Below, piece after piece: positions 33,832-43,082 of a stretch of 64,000 bases of DNA (the stretch's first letter is position 1; each line of letters begins with the position of its first letter). The stretch is from Chitinophaga silvisoli (GTDB lineage Bacteria; Bacteroidota; Bacteroidia; Chitinophagales; Chitinophagaceae): assembly GCF_003412465.1 (NCBI RefSeq), contig NZ_QTJV01000008.1, positions 248,001 to 312,000 on the forward strand, given 5' to 3'. Made by a program: the position numbers and the translations under genes. The notes beneath the pieces are model-generated. The model was not told where the DNA came from. It saw only the letters and a list, made by a program, of their open reading frames with translations, and searched no databases.

Positions 33832-35799
33832 ATGAAGAAAGATGCATTTCCCAAACTTATTAAGCCCATGCTGGCTACCCTGATCACAAAGCCTTTTGAT
33901 GAACCTGGCTGGTTGTATGAAGTGAAGTGGGATGGCTATAGGGCGCTTGCCTATTGTAATAAAGGCGATGTAAATCTCCTGTCGAGAAATGATAAATCAT
34001 TTAATGAAAAATTTTACCCTGTGTATAATGCATTGAAGGCATGGGGCATCAATGCCGTGGTAGATGGAGAGATCTGTGTACTGAACAAACAGGGTGTATC
34101 TCACTTTGGGTCTTTGCAGAACTGGAGAAGTGAGGTGGATGGAGACCTGGTTTATTATGTCTTTGACCTCCTGTGGCTAGACGGGCGTAACCTGATGGAA
34201 TTGCCCCTGGCGGAAAGACGGCAATTGCTCTTTTCTAAAATGCCTGCTATCGATATTATCCGGTATAGTGAAACCTTTGAGACGAAGGCGGAAGAGTTTT
34301 TAGAAGCTGCCAAGAAAATGGGAATGGAAGGGATTATTGCGAAGAAGGCGGAAAGTATTTATGAACCGGGAGAACGGAGTCGTAACTGGGTGAAAATAAA
34401 AACGAATAAAAGGCATGAAGTAGTAATTGGAGGGTTTACGCAAAATGAAGACTCACCTAAGCCATTTAGCAGTTTGCTGGTGGGTGTGTATGAAAATGGC
34501 GTGTTGCAGTACACAGGGAAAATAGGTACCGGCTTTAACCAGGCCATGCAGAAGGAGCTGATGGCAGCATTTAAACCCCTGGTGCGAAAGACCTGTCCTT
34601 TTGCGCAGGTGCCTGATATCAACAAGCCGTCAAGGTTCAGGCCTAATCCACCGAAGGCCATAGCGACCTGGCTGAAGCCTGTGCTGGTATGCGAAGTGAG
34701 CTATGTGGAGATAACGGATGATGGCGTAATGCGGCATCCGAGTTTTGAAGGAATGCGAACGGATAAAGCAGCCGCTGAGGTCAAGGCGGAGAAAGCAGTG
34801 GAGCTGGCGGTTGAGGGTAAGCAGGCGGAAAAAACGCCTCGTAAAACAGCTATGAAAATGCTGAAGCCAACTGTTACAGGCAGTTTAAAAACACTCCTCA
34901 ATCCATCAGAAGAAACACAGGTAAAGAAAGTAGCAGGGCATCAGCTGACCTTCTCCCATTTAAGCAAAATCTACTGGCCGGATGAAGGAATTACGAAGAG
35001 AGATCTGCTCAATTATTATTACCAGATCGCACCTTACATACTTCCCTATCTGAAAGACCGACCGCAGTCCCTGAACCGCTATCCTAACGGGATTAAGGGA
35101 CATAGTTTTTACCAGAAAGATATAACGGGGAAGGCACCGGAATGGATCAAACAATTTCCTTACACGACCAGTGATGGGGAAGATAAAAATTTCCTGGTAC
35201 CGGAGGATGCGGCGAGCCTGTTGTATATGGCGAACCTGGGAGCGATAGAAATGAATCCATGGAATTCCACCATTCATAAGCCTGATTATCCTGACTGGTG
35301 CATGATAGACCTGGATCCTGACAAAGGAAATACGTTTGAACAGGTAATAGAAACGGCACAAACGGTGAAGGCTGTACTGGATGAGTTAAAAATTAAAAGT
35401 TATCCCAAGACCTCGGGATCTACAGGTATTCATATCTACATTCCATTTGGTGCGAAGTATACTTATGATGAGTGCCAGTTGTTCGGCAAAATCATCGCTA
35501 CAGAAGTCCATAAACGGCTGCCAAAGTATACCAGCATAGAGCGGATGACACGCAACCGGAAAGGGAAACTGTATATAGACTATCTACAAAACCGGCCCAA
35601 AGCTACGCTGGCGGCACCGTATAGTTTGCGGCCGAAGCCGGGTGCTACTGTGTCGATGCCCCTGCATTGGGAGGAGGTGAAGAAGGGATTGCAAATGAAA
35701 GATTTTAACATAAAGAATGCGATAGCAAGGATTCAACGCGAGGGAGATATTTTTAAAGCGGTGCTCGGGAAAGGTATTAATCCTGGAAAATTATTGTAA
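33832..35799 (+). CDS. ligD: DNA ligase D (ligase plus primase-polymerase, no phosphoesterase domain)
   Basis: 655 aa from ATG 33832. The N-terminal ATP-dependent ligase domain has the adenylation motif K32-W-D-G in YEVKWDGYRAL, VDGEICVLN and EGIIAKKAES, with the OB-fold ending near SFEGMRTDK. After a Lys/Glu-rich linker, residues about 365-655 are the archaeo-eukaryotic primase-like polymerase domain: LSKIYWPDEGITKRDLLNYY, FLVPEDAASLLYMANLG, catalytic D-x-D in CMIDLDPDKGNTFE and TSGSTGIHIYIP. The 3'-phosphoesterase domain found in longer LigD proteins is missing. LigD seals double-strand breaks in bacterial non-homologous end joining together with Ku, which is not in this window. Confidence 0.95.
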   Translation: MKKDAFPKLIKPMLATLITKPFDEPGWLYEVKWDGYRALAYCNKGDVNLLSRNDKSFNEKFYPVYNALKAWGINAVVDGEICVLNKQGVSHFGSLQNWRSEVDGDLVYYVFDLLWLDGRNLMELPLAERRQLLFSKMPAIDIIRYSETFETKAEEFLEAAKKMGMEGIIAKKAESIYEPGERSRNWVKIKTNKRHEVVIGGFTQNEDSPKPFSSLLVGVYENGVLQYTGKIGTGFNQAMQKELMAAFKPLVRKTCPFAQVPDINKPSRFRPNPPKAIATWLKPVLVCEVSYVEITDDGVMRHPSFEGMRTDKAAAEVKAEKAVELAVEGKQAEKTPRKTAMKMLKPTVTGSLKTLLNPSEETQVKKVAGHQLTFSHLSKIYWPDEGITKRDLLNYYYQIAPYILPYLKDRPQSLNRYPNGIKGHSFYQKDITGKAPEWIKQFPYTTSDGEDKNFLVPEDAASLLYMANLGAIEMNPWNSTIHKPDYPDWCMIDLDPDKGNTFEQVIETAQTVKAVLDELKIKSYPKTSGSTGIHIYIPFGAKYTYDECQLFGKIIATEVHKRLPKYTSIERMTRNRKGKLYIDYLQNRPKATLAAPYSLRPKPGATVSMPLHWEEVKKGLQMKDFNIKNAIARIQREGDIFKAVLGKGINPGKLL

Positions 35800-35831
35800 T
35801 TTTCAAAGGTTGATTTTAATCCTTTTCTGAT

Positions 35832-37523
35832 ATGAAAATTCGTTTAGCCCATCTGCTGTTTTTACTGTTGGGAATTTCTGTGAAGGCGCAGCAGCGTCCG
35901 AATATCATTGTCATATTGAGCGATGATATGGGATATTCAGATATTGGTTGTTATGGCAGCGAGATCCATACACCCAACCTGGACCAGCTGGCGGCATCAG
36001 GCATACGGTTTTCGCAGTTTTACAACGGGGCCAGGTGTTGTCCTACCAGGGCCTCATTGCTGACAGGACTCTATCCGCACCAGGCAGGTATGGGTTGGAT
36101 GCGGGATACGGATTATCAGTTGCCCGGCTACAGGGGTGATCTGAACCCTAAAGCAACTACGATGGCGGAGGTGGCCCGGTCCGCAGGATATTCAACATTC
36201 CTGGCGGGGAAATGGCATGTGAGTCAGAATATCAGAGAGGATGGCCCCAAAACAAGCTGGCCCTTACAACGTGGTTTTGACAGGTATTATGGCACCATTC
36301 AGGGAGCGGGCAGTTATTTTGACCCGGCAGCCCTTTGCAGAGATAACCATTTGATTTCTCCTTTTACGGACCCGGAATATAAGACAGATAGCTTTTATTA
36401 TACAGATGCTATTACCCATGAGGCCATTCGCTTTATAAAAGAAAGAGATGCCAGCAAGCCTTTCTTCCTGTATGTGACCTATACAGCAGCGCACTGGCCA
36501 TTGCATGCAAAGCCGGCAGACATTGCTAAATATAAAGGCAGGTATGATAAGGGCTGGGATGTGATCCGCGATGCAAGGTTCAGTAAACTACGCCATGAGG
36601 GATTGATCTCTAACAACACGGAACTGGCACCGGCTGATTATCCTGGCTGGGATAATAACGTTGACAAGGCGGTGCAGGCCGCGCGTATGGAGGTATATGC
36701 TGCCATCATAGATGATATGGACCAGGGCATAGGGGCCATCAGGGAAGCACTTAAGCAGCAGGGTATTGACAAGAATACAGTGATCATGTATATGCAGGAT
36801 AATGGTGGCTGCGCAGAAGATATTGGTGCGACAGGTGCTACGGGCAACTGGGCACAAAACCCTGCAACACTGAAGCCATTGCAGAAAGATGAAATTTCTT
36901 ACGCTACCATTCCGCACATCACCAGGGATGGTAAACTGGTGAAGAAAGGGAAAGGTATAAGCGGCGGTCCTGATTCTACGTATATTTCTTATGGTAAGTC
37001 ATGGGCGAATGTATCCAATACACCCTTCAGGGAATACAAGCACTGGGTGCATGAGGGTGGCATCTCTACCCCACTGATAGTAAACTATCCGGGCGTGATT
37101 TCAGGGAAAAATAAGATAACGCCTTTTGTAGGTCATATCATCGATATAATGCCGACGATCGTGGAACTGACCGGAGCGAAATATCCAGGAAGTATACCCC
37201 TGGAAGGTGTAAGCCTGGTACCTTTGTTCAAAGGGCAATCTTTGGACAGGGGGAAGGCGATCTGCTGGGAGCATGAGATGAACAGGGCAGTGAGATTGGG
37301 CGACTGGAAACTGGTGTCCAAAGGAGAATTGCTGAAGGATAAAGAACACTACAGGGAAGGGAAATGGGAGTTGTATAACATGAAGAAAGACAGGAGCGAA
37401 TTGCATGACCTCGCGGAATTGTACCCGGAGAAAGTAAAAGAATTGAGTAATATCTGGAATGCCTATGCAAGACGGGTGGGTGTATTTCCAGCTCCCTGGA
37501 AGCCGATCATGGATATGAATTAA
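35832..37523 (+). CDS. Secreted Cys-type arylsulfatase
   Basis: 563 aa, signal peptide MKIRLAHLLFLLLGISVKAQ. N-terminal metal site D31-D32 (ILSDDMGYSDIGCYG) and the sulfatase signature C69-C-P71-T-R73 in GARCCPTRASLLTGLYPHQ, in which C69 becomes formylglycine. Further blocks: YSTFLAGKWHV, TYTAAHWPLHA and MYMQDNGGCAED. Hydrolyses sulfate esters, probably of polysaccharides, in the periplasm or outside. Being a Cys-type enzyme exported by Sec, it needs cytoplasmic maturation, for which the radical-SAM enzyme at 18432 is present. The protein lies 32 bp after ligD but shares no function with it. Confidence 0.93.
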   Translation: MKIRLAHLLFLLLGISVKAQQRPNIIVILSDDMGYSDIGCYGSEIHTPNLDQLAASGIRFSQFYNGARCCPTRASLLTGLYPHQAGMGWMRDTDYQLPGYRGDLNPKATTMAEVARSAGYSTFLAGKWHVSQNIREDGPKTSWPLQRGFDRYYGTIQGAGSYFDPAALCRDNHLISPFTDPEYKTDSFYYTDAITHEAIRFIKERDASKPFFLYVTYTAAHWPLHAKPADIAKYKGRYDKGWDVIRDARFSKLRHEGLISNNTELAPADYPGWDNNVDKAVQAARMEVYAAIIDDMDQGIGAIREALKQQGIDKNTVIMYMQDNGGCAEDIGATGATGNWAQNPATLKPLQKDEISYATIPHITRDGKLVKKGKGISGGPDSTYISYGKSWANVSNTPFREYKHWVHEGGISTPLIVNYPGVISGKNKITPFVGHIIDIMPTIVELTGAKYPGSIPLEGVSLVPLFKGQSLDRGKAICWEHEMNRAVRLGDWKLVSKGELLKDKEHYREGKWELYNMKKDRSELHDLAELYPEKVKELSNIWNAYARRVGVFPAPWKPIMDMN

Positions 37524-37545
37524 AAGATCCTATAAAAAAGCATCA

Positions 37546-37980
37546 TTGAAACCAAATATAAAATACACGAGTGCTATCTCAGTTGCGCTGCTATTATCCT
37601 TTTTTATACCATGGATCAGCTGGCGTTTTTTAAAATTCAGCGGCTATGATCTGCCTCCTGTTATTAATTCAATTTATACTACCGGTAGGCTGACGATAGA
37701 CGGCATACCCATCATTTCAATGGCCTACCTGCTCTATCTGATCCCTTTCCTTTGCGTGCTGAGTATCATAAGAGATCTTACCGGACTGCGGTTAGTCCCC
37801 GTTACGAGTGAATTCATAGCAGGCCTTGTACTGGGCGGCGTGTTTTATTATTATATCGACAACGTTGGGAATAACTTTCTCTATTCACTTAGCATAGGGT
37901 ATTATCTCACAATAATCTCTTCGGTCCTTGGTTTGGTCTTCAGTGTCATACAAAGAAACCTTAAGGTACAGTCCTACTGA
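37546..37980 (+). CDS. Small four-helix membrane protein, TTG start
   Basis: 144 aa beginning at TTG 37546; no ATG is available before the first membrane helix. Helices: AISVALLLSFFIPWISW, IISMAYLLYLIPFLCVLSI, FIAGLVLGGVFYYYI and YYLTIISSVLGLVFSVI. No family recognised. It follows the sulfatase by 22 bp. Confidence 0.65.
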   Translation: MKPNIKYTSAISVALLLSFFIPWISWRFLKFSGYDLPPVINSIYTTGRLTIDGIPIISMAYLLYLIPFLCVLSIIRDLTGLRLVPVTSEFIAGLVLGGVFYYYIDNVGNNFLYSLSIGYYLTIISSVLGLVFSVIQRNLKVQSY

Positions 37981-38122
37981 TTTGAATGAATCGTTCACTA
38001 GCGGACACATTTTAAGGCAAAAGCGAACACATATAATTTTTAAATAATTATATCATCTTTGGAATCATCTCCTGGAGAACAGGCATATTACATGTATGCA
38101 CCTGACTACAAATCTCTAAAGT

Positions 38123-40549
38123 ATGATCAGGAATTATCTCAAAATCGCCTATAGAAATCTGGTCAGTAACAGGCTGTACACTGGCATCAATATATTGGGG
38201 CTTACACTTGGCATTCTGGCCTGTGTAGCCATCTGGCTGACCTGCCAGTTTGAATTAAGTTATGAAAATTTCCAGCCGGGTAAGGGGCAGATTTACAGGG
38301 TAGTCGGGGATCTCACTTCGCCGGAAGGCAGGCATGATTTTTTTTCCATGCCCCCGGATCCGGCGGCAGAAGCTATCAGGGGCAAGATCAGTGGTGTGGC
38401 GGAAGTAGCAGATTTCCATGCTTTTTATGCGAAGGTGGATGTACCGAACGGGAAGCGTTTTCCAGAGGCGGACTTTCACGATCAGTCTACCGGGATCATC
38501 GTAACAGGTCCTGAATATTTTAAAGTCTTTACTTATCAGTGGCTCATAGGTTCGCCGGCTACGGCCATGTCAGAGCCATTTAAAGTGGTATTGACAGAGA
38601 GCAGGGCCTACAAATATTTTGGAAAGCTCCCATTGCAGGAGATTGTCGGTAAGACATTGCGCTATGCGGATTCCCTGCCACTTACAGTAGCTGGTATAGT
38701 AAAGGATTATGCAGCAAACAGTGATTTCAGGTTTACAGACTTTGTATCTGTTAGTACTGTTCCAAACAGCTTTCTGGCGGAGAAGAGGGTTTTTACAAAG
38801 AACTGGGGCGGGTATTCTTTCTTTACCCAGGTATTTGTAAAATTAATACCGGGAGCTGGAATTCCAGCCATTAACAAGCAGCTGACAGCCTTGTTGCATC
38901 AAAACATAAGCCTTCGAAAAGGAGAACAGAAAACCCTCTTTTTACAAGCATTCACCGGGCTTCATTTCGATACGAAATTTAACGACTTCTTTTCAAAGCA
39001 GGCGCATTTGCCCACCTTGTATGGGTTAATGTGTATTGCGGCTTTCATCCTCATTATTGCAGTCGTGAATTTCATCAACCTGTCTACAGTACAGTCCATC
39101 AGGAGATCTAAGGAGATTGGGGTAAGAAAGGTATTGGGCGGAACCAGAAGAAGCCTGATTTTCCAGTTCCTGAGTGAAACTTTTTTAATTACCCTGGCGG
39201 CGATGGTATTGGTGATAGTGCTGGTCTACCCGGTCTTACACCTGTTACAGGATTTTGTGCCGGCAGCTGCGGTGGCCACGGTTTTCAACAGTCAGAATAT
39301 ATTGATGATGGCAGGCTTGCTGGTGATTACTACTTTGCTGGCAGGAATTTATCCGGCCATAGTATTGTCAGGTACAATTCCGGTCATCAGTTTGAAAAGT
39401 AGTACAAGAGAGCGGGGGTATTTAAGGAAAGCCCTGGTGGTATTTCAGTTTACCATTTCACTGGTCTTTATAATAGGCACATTGGTGGTGCAGAAGCAAC
39501 TGGATTATGTGCTGCATTCGGACCTGGGTTTCAGGAGTGATGCGATTATTAATATCAATACGAAACCGGCTTATGAAAGGTCGAAGGTGGAAGTGCTGGC
39601 GGATATGCTGCGCAGGATCCCCGGCGTGGAACTGGTGAGTATGAGTAATGGTACACCTTCTGCTGCATCGCACTGGGGTACGGAGTTGAGATACAAGGGA
39701 GGGAAAGAGCCGGTGAAAGCAGATTGCCAGTTGCAGTGGATAGATGAAAATTATGTGCCTTTGTACCAGCTGAAACTGGTGGCGGGAAGGAATGTGCAGG
39801 CATCTGATAGTATGCGGGAATTTTTAATTAATGAGAGTGCGGCGAAAGCCCTGGGATTTGCCCGGCCGGAAGATGCGATTGGAAAGATCGTGGAGAGTGG
39901 AATGAGTGACAATGCTTCTCCAGTTCTGCCGATTGTGGGTGTGCTGGCAGATTTTCATGCACAGTCATTACATGAGGCGATTAAACCGGCGTTTTTTACA
40001 GCATCTAAAATATTTGCGACTAACCTGAGTGTGAAGTTGCACGGGGATTATAAAACATTGGTGAAGGAGATGGGAGATGCCTATAGTAAAGTGTATCCGA
40101 ACGAGGAGTTTGAATTCAAATTCTTTGACAATACGATAGCAGGATTTTATGCGAAAGAGCAGAAGACGGCGGCCATTCTGAATACGGCGACCACCATGGC
40201 GATCTTAATCTCCTGTATGGGATTGTTAGGTCTGGCGGCGTTTAGTATTCAACAGCGCACGAAAGAGATCGGGTTGAGGAAGATCTTAGGTGCCAGTGTG
40301 GGGAACATTGTGGTTTTGTTGACGAGGAACTTTATCATCCTGGTAGTGATAGCGATAGTGATTGCGGTGCCGCTGGCCTGGTATGCCATGGATCAGTGGC
40401 TGGCGGATTTTGCGTACAGGGTGAATATATCGGCAGGATTGTTTTTGCTGGCGGGTGTAATAGCTGTTGGGATAGCGATTGTAACGGTGAGTTTCCAGGC
40501 GGTAAGTGCGGCCCTGGTGAACCCTGCAAAGAGTATAAAAACAGAATAG
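38123..40549 (+). CDS. MacB/FtsX-type ABC transporter permease
   Basis: 808 aa. Eight membrane helices in the duplicated FtsX layout: N-terminal IRNYLKIAYRNLVSNRLYT and INILGLTLGILACVAIW, a large periplasmic MacB core domain (residues about 45-280), three helices beginning LPTLYGLMCIAAFILIIAVV with the coupling loop RRSKEIGVRKVLGG, a second periplasmic domain, and a last three-helix set with RTKEIGLRKILGASVGNIVV. It resembles Bacteroidota permeases that occur as single long chains and are often linked to regulation by two-component systems. No ATPase gene is next to it, so its ATP-binding partner must lie elsewhere. Substrate may be a lipoprotein, peptide or drug. Confidence 0.9.
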   Translation: MIRNYLKIAYRNLVSNRLYTGINILGLTLGILACVAIWLTCQFELSYENFQPGKGQIYRVVGDLTSPEGRHDFFSMPPDPAAEAIRGKISGVAEVADFHAFYAKVDVPNGKRFPEADFHDQSTGIIVTGPEYFKVFTYQWLIGSPATAMSEPFKVVLTESRAYKYFGKLPLQEIVGKTLRYADSLPLTVAGIVKDYAANSDFRFTDFVSVSTVPNSFLAEKRVFTKNWGGYSFFTQVFVKLIPGAGIPAINKQLTALLHQNISLRKGEQKTLFLQAFTGLHFDTKFNDFFSKQAHLPTLYGLMCIAAFILIIAVVNFINLSTVQSIRRSKEIGVRKVLGGTRRSLIFQFLSETFLITLAAMVLVIVLVYPVLHLLQDFVPAAAVATVFNSQNILMMAGLLVITTLLAGIYPAIVLSGTIPVISLKSSTRERGYLRKALVVFQFTISLVFIIGTLVVQKQLDYVLHSDLGFRSDAIININTKPAYERSKVEVLADMLRRIPGVELVSMSNGTPSAASHWGTELRYKGGKEPVKADCQLQWIDENYVPLYQLKLVAGRNVQASDSMREFLINESAAKALGFARPEDAIGKIVESGMSDNASPVLPIVGVLADFHAQSLHEAIKPAFFTASKIFATNLSVKLHGDYKTLVKEMGDAYSKVYPNEEFEFKFFDNTIAGFYAKEQKTAAILNTATTMAILISCMGLLGLAAFSIQQRTKEIGLRKILGASVGNIVVLLTRNFIILVVIAIVIAVPLAWYAMDQWLADFAYRVNISAGLFLLAGVIAVGIAIVTVSFQAVSAALVNPAKSIKTE

Positions 40550-40623
40550 GTTTATTGTTTTTGGGGCTTTGGGGCAGTCAAAGGTCGGTCTTCTTTTTTA
40601 TGCCTGCTGAAGGCCCGGGCCCG

Positions 40624-40666
40624 GACAAAAATTTGCTTTCGCCGAAGGTGAAAGTAAATTTTTGTC
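40624..40666. repeat. 43-bp near-perfect palindrome (REP-like hairpin)
   Basis: GACAAAAATTT at 40624-40634 and AAATTTTTGTC at 40656-40666 are exact complements; inner arms CTTTC and GAAAG, then CC and GG, extend the stem to 20 bp with two G-T pairs and a GAA loop. It is preceded by the GC-rich palindrome GGCCCGGGCC. No T run follows in the right place for a classical terminator. Confidence 0.75.
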
Positions 40667-40698
40667 TATCTTGTTTCAAAACAAACCCTGCCTGCTTT

Positions 40699-41037
40699 AT
40701 GAAAATTAAAGTCGTAAGAAAATTTCTTGAATACCTCTACTCTAATTACATTGGCAACTTTATCGGCTTCGTGATCGGCATGATTTCTACCCGCCTCGTC
40801 TCCCATTTCTTCACTACACGCTCTATCCACAACCTCTGGGGCCTTACCACACACAAAACCATTGTGACTAAACATACCTATACCAACCTTGAATGGGGTA
40901 TCAGTATCATCATCGGCTTTATTGTTTTTGAGCTTGTGTCCAAATGGCTCAAAAAGAAGATGGACGAAATCCTTCCCCGCTACAAACTCACCCAATGGCT
41001 GGTGGACAACCCGGAAAGACCAATTGAAAATCAATAA
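40699..41037 (+). CDS. Small membrane protein, two helices, unknown function
   Basis: 112 aa from ATG 40699 (MKIKVVRKFLEYLYSNYIGN). A longer frame from 40396 overlaps the permease gene and is rejected. Two hydrophobic segments: NFIGFVIGMISTRLVS and WGISIIIGFIVFELVSKWL, separated by a polar loop with several His and Thr (FFTTRSIHNLWGLTTHKT). No family recognised. Placed between two palindrome-containing gaps. Confidence 0.65.
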   Translation: MKIKVVRKFLEYLYSNYIGNFIGFVIGMISTRLVSHFFTTRSIHNLWGLTTHKTIVTKHTYTNLEWGISIIIGFIVFELVSKWLKKKMDEILPRYKLTQWLVDNPERPIENQ

Positions 41038-41167
41038 CTTAGTTCCTGCAAAGCCGAAAACCACCTTTTCCACCCCCTAAAAACAGCTGTTAAAAGGGAA
41101 CATTCCGGCCTGTTCTCCTGATTCGTTTTGGATGACCTTTGTATCATCAATCAAAACGAAAAGGGAC

Positions 41168-42826
41168 ATGACTTTCCAAAATGCCACGACTGTATCCAGG
41201 GAACTTCCAATTGGTGCTATCACCACCTTCGGCGGAGACCTATCGAACAGCGATCAGTTGCAGGCATTGAAGGCGGAGGGCTGGCTCCTGTGTGATGGAA
41301 GCGCCTACCCTACCAGTGAATATCCGGAACTCTACACTGCTATTGGCAATGCCCACGGCGGCGATGAGACTTATTTCAATGTCCCTGATCTGATCGGGCG
41401 ATTTTTGAGAGGAACATTACACAAGGCCAGGGGTACGGACCCGGATGCTAAAAACCGGGTGGCAGCAGCTCCAGGAGGCGCAAGCGGCAATCAAACCGGC
41501 TCTTTGCAGAAAATGGCTACCGGATTGCCTGCATCGCTCTGGTCCCTTTCTATCACCGGTGGTCACAGTCATACCTGTGGCAGGCTGACTGCCAATATGC
41601 ACCGGGCATGGAGTGGCGCAACACACGAAATGGCAAGAGGTAATCAAACGATTGCCACAGAACCGGCGGGCGCGCACTTTCATACACTCACAGGATTTGA
41701 CAATGCGACTCTTCCTATTAATGTGGCTTTATATTTCGTCATAAAATGCCGTGCACCACAAGTGCCTGCCGGCATCTTACCAGCAGGCACTATTACCGCC
41801 TTTGGAGGTCCGCTGCCCGTCATTCCGGCAGGATGGCTCTATTGCGATGGTAAAGCCTATGCATACACGGATTACCCGGCATTGTCCGATACAATCCTGG
41901 GCAATTTTGGCGGAGATGGTCTAAAAGTTATTAATGTCCCGGACTTAAGGGGATATTTTCTCAGAGGTACTAGTCACTTAACCAACAGGGACCCGGATGC
42001 GGATACCCGCCATGCCCTTCACAAAGGGGGAAACACGGGCGACAACATTGGCTCTGTGGAGTATTATGCCACCGCATCTCCTCCCGGCATAAGCACCACG
42101 GTAGCCGGTGCACACACTCACCAGGTGGAAAGTGTGCCCGTGTCTTCCCACACTGCGGCCAAAGGGGCCACAGGATTTATTGCCTACAACTGTATTGCAT
42201 GGATTGACGACAGGGGACAGACCAATACTGCGGGGGAACACCTGCATACAATTACCGGGGGCGACCTGGAAACAAGGCCTGAGAATATCTATACTGATTT
42301 TCTCATTGCCGGTGAGGACATAGCCGGGGCAGCCCCTCCTATTGGTACTATTATGCCATTTGGCGGGGATATAACGGACAGGGATGTACAAATTAAATTG
42401 CAGGCAGCAGGATGGTTTCCCTGTGATGGCAGTTCGCTGCGCAGGCACACCTACAGGGAACTGTTTGACGTAATCGGCACACATTTCGGTGGTGCACCAC
42501 TTACGTTTGCGCTGCCTGACCTGCGGGGGTATTTTGTAACAGGAGCGGGTAAACTAAAAGTGGGCACGATACAGGTGATTTCTACGACCGGGCGGCCGGT
42601 GAACCCGATCATCACTACGACGAACGGGAAGCATACACATGCTATTTACCGTGTACCAGCGGAGCGGCATGCGATTGATCCTGCAGATGGCTGGGAACTG
42701 GCGGTATTCAATGGGGAAGAAAGTGCGACATCTGAAGATGGTGATCATACCCATGAAGTGGCCGGCGGAGACCGGGAATCCAGACCGATCAATGTAAATG
42801 TAGATTATATCATCAGGTTCAGGTAA
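41168..42826 (+). CDS. Triple tail-collar-domain protein with paired HxH motifs
   Basis: 552 aa from ATG 41168 (MTFQNATTVSRELPIGAITT). No signal peptide or membrane helix. Three tandem units of about 180-190 residues each match the phage tail-collar fold: IGAITTFGG...WLLCDGSAYP...FNVPDLIGRFLRGT, then AGTITAFGG...WLYCDGKAYA...INVPDLRGYFLRGT, then IGTIMPFGG...WFPCDGSSLR...FALPDLRGYFVTGA. Each unit also ends in two HxH motifs: GHSH and AHFH; AHTH and EHLH; KHTH and DHTH. Collar domains occur in phage tail fibres and in bacterial contractile injection particles. No other phage genes are nearby, so it is a free-standing protein here. Confidence 0.85.
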   Translation: MTFQNATTVSRELPIGAITTFGGDLSNSDQLQALKAEGWLLCDGSAYPTSEYPELYTAIGNAHGGDETYFNVPDLIGRFLRGTLHKARGTDPDAKNRVAAAPGGASGNQTGSLQKMATGLPASLWSLSITGGHSHTCGRLTANMHRAWSGATHEMARGNQTIATEPAGAHFHTLTGFDNATLPINVALYFVIKCRAPQVPAGILPAGTITAFGGPLPVIPAGWLYCDGKAYAYTDYPALSDTILGNFGGDGLKVINVPDLRGYFLRGTSHLTNRDPDADTRHALHKGGNTGDNIGSVEYYATASPPGISTTVAGAHTHQVESVPVSSHTAAKGATGFIAYNCIAWIDDRGQTNTAGEHLHTITGGDLETRPENIYTDFLIAGEDIAGAAPPIGTIMPFGGDITDRDVQIKLQAAGWFPCDGSSLRRHTYRELFDVIGTHFGGAPLTFALPDLRGYFVTGAGKLKVGTIQVISTTGRPVNPIITTTNGKHTHAIYRVPAERHAIDPADGWELAVFNGEESATSEDGDHTHEVAGGDRESRPINVNVDYIIRFR

Positions 42827-42930
42827 GGGCAGGTGACAGCCTTGGGTACATAACCTTCCATTACCGTTTTCGTTTTAAACAGGCCTTTCATCCTTATACA
42901 CACCCCCCTCAGACATAACCTTACCAACCG

Positions 42931-43021
42931 GCCTGCACACTACTTTCAGAAAGGTATGTGGACAAGGTAGCTCATGGGCTAGGTAGCTGCCCTCCACTGC
43001 CTTTTGAAAGTAGTTGCAGGC
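42931..43021. repeat. 91-bp long inverted-repeat element
   Basis: Arms at 42931-42962 and 42992-43021 are complementary with few bulges: GCCTGCA, ACTACTTTCA, AAAGG and TGGA in the left arm match the right arm's TCCA, CCTTT, TGAAAGTAGT and TGCAGGC. The loop holds two direct copies of GGTAGCT. No ORF. It could be a non-autonomous mobile element, a REP-like sequence or a structured RNA. Confidence 0.7.
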
Positions 43022-43082
43022 TATTAAATGAAATTGAAATAGTTTTTTATAAATTTAGGTACACCTTAAACCGTTAAATGTT

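Noticed and set aside
40396..40698. Upstream extension of the 40699 membrane protein
   Set aside because: Lies inside the permease coding end and in the palindrome; protein sequence there is not plausible.
41168..42826. Prophage tail module
   Set aside because: Only collar-type sequence is present; no other phage structural, lysis or integrase gene in the surroundings.
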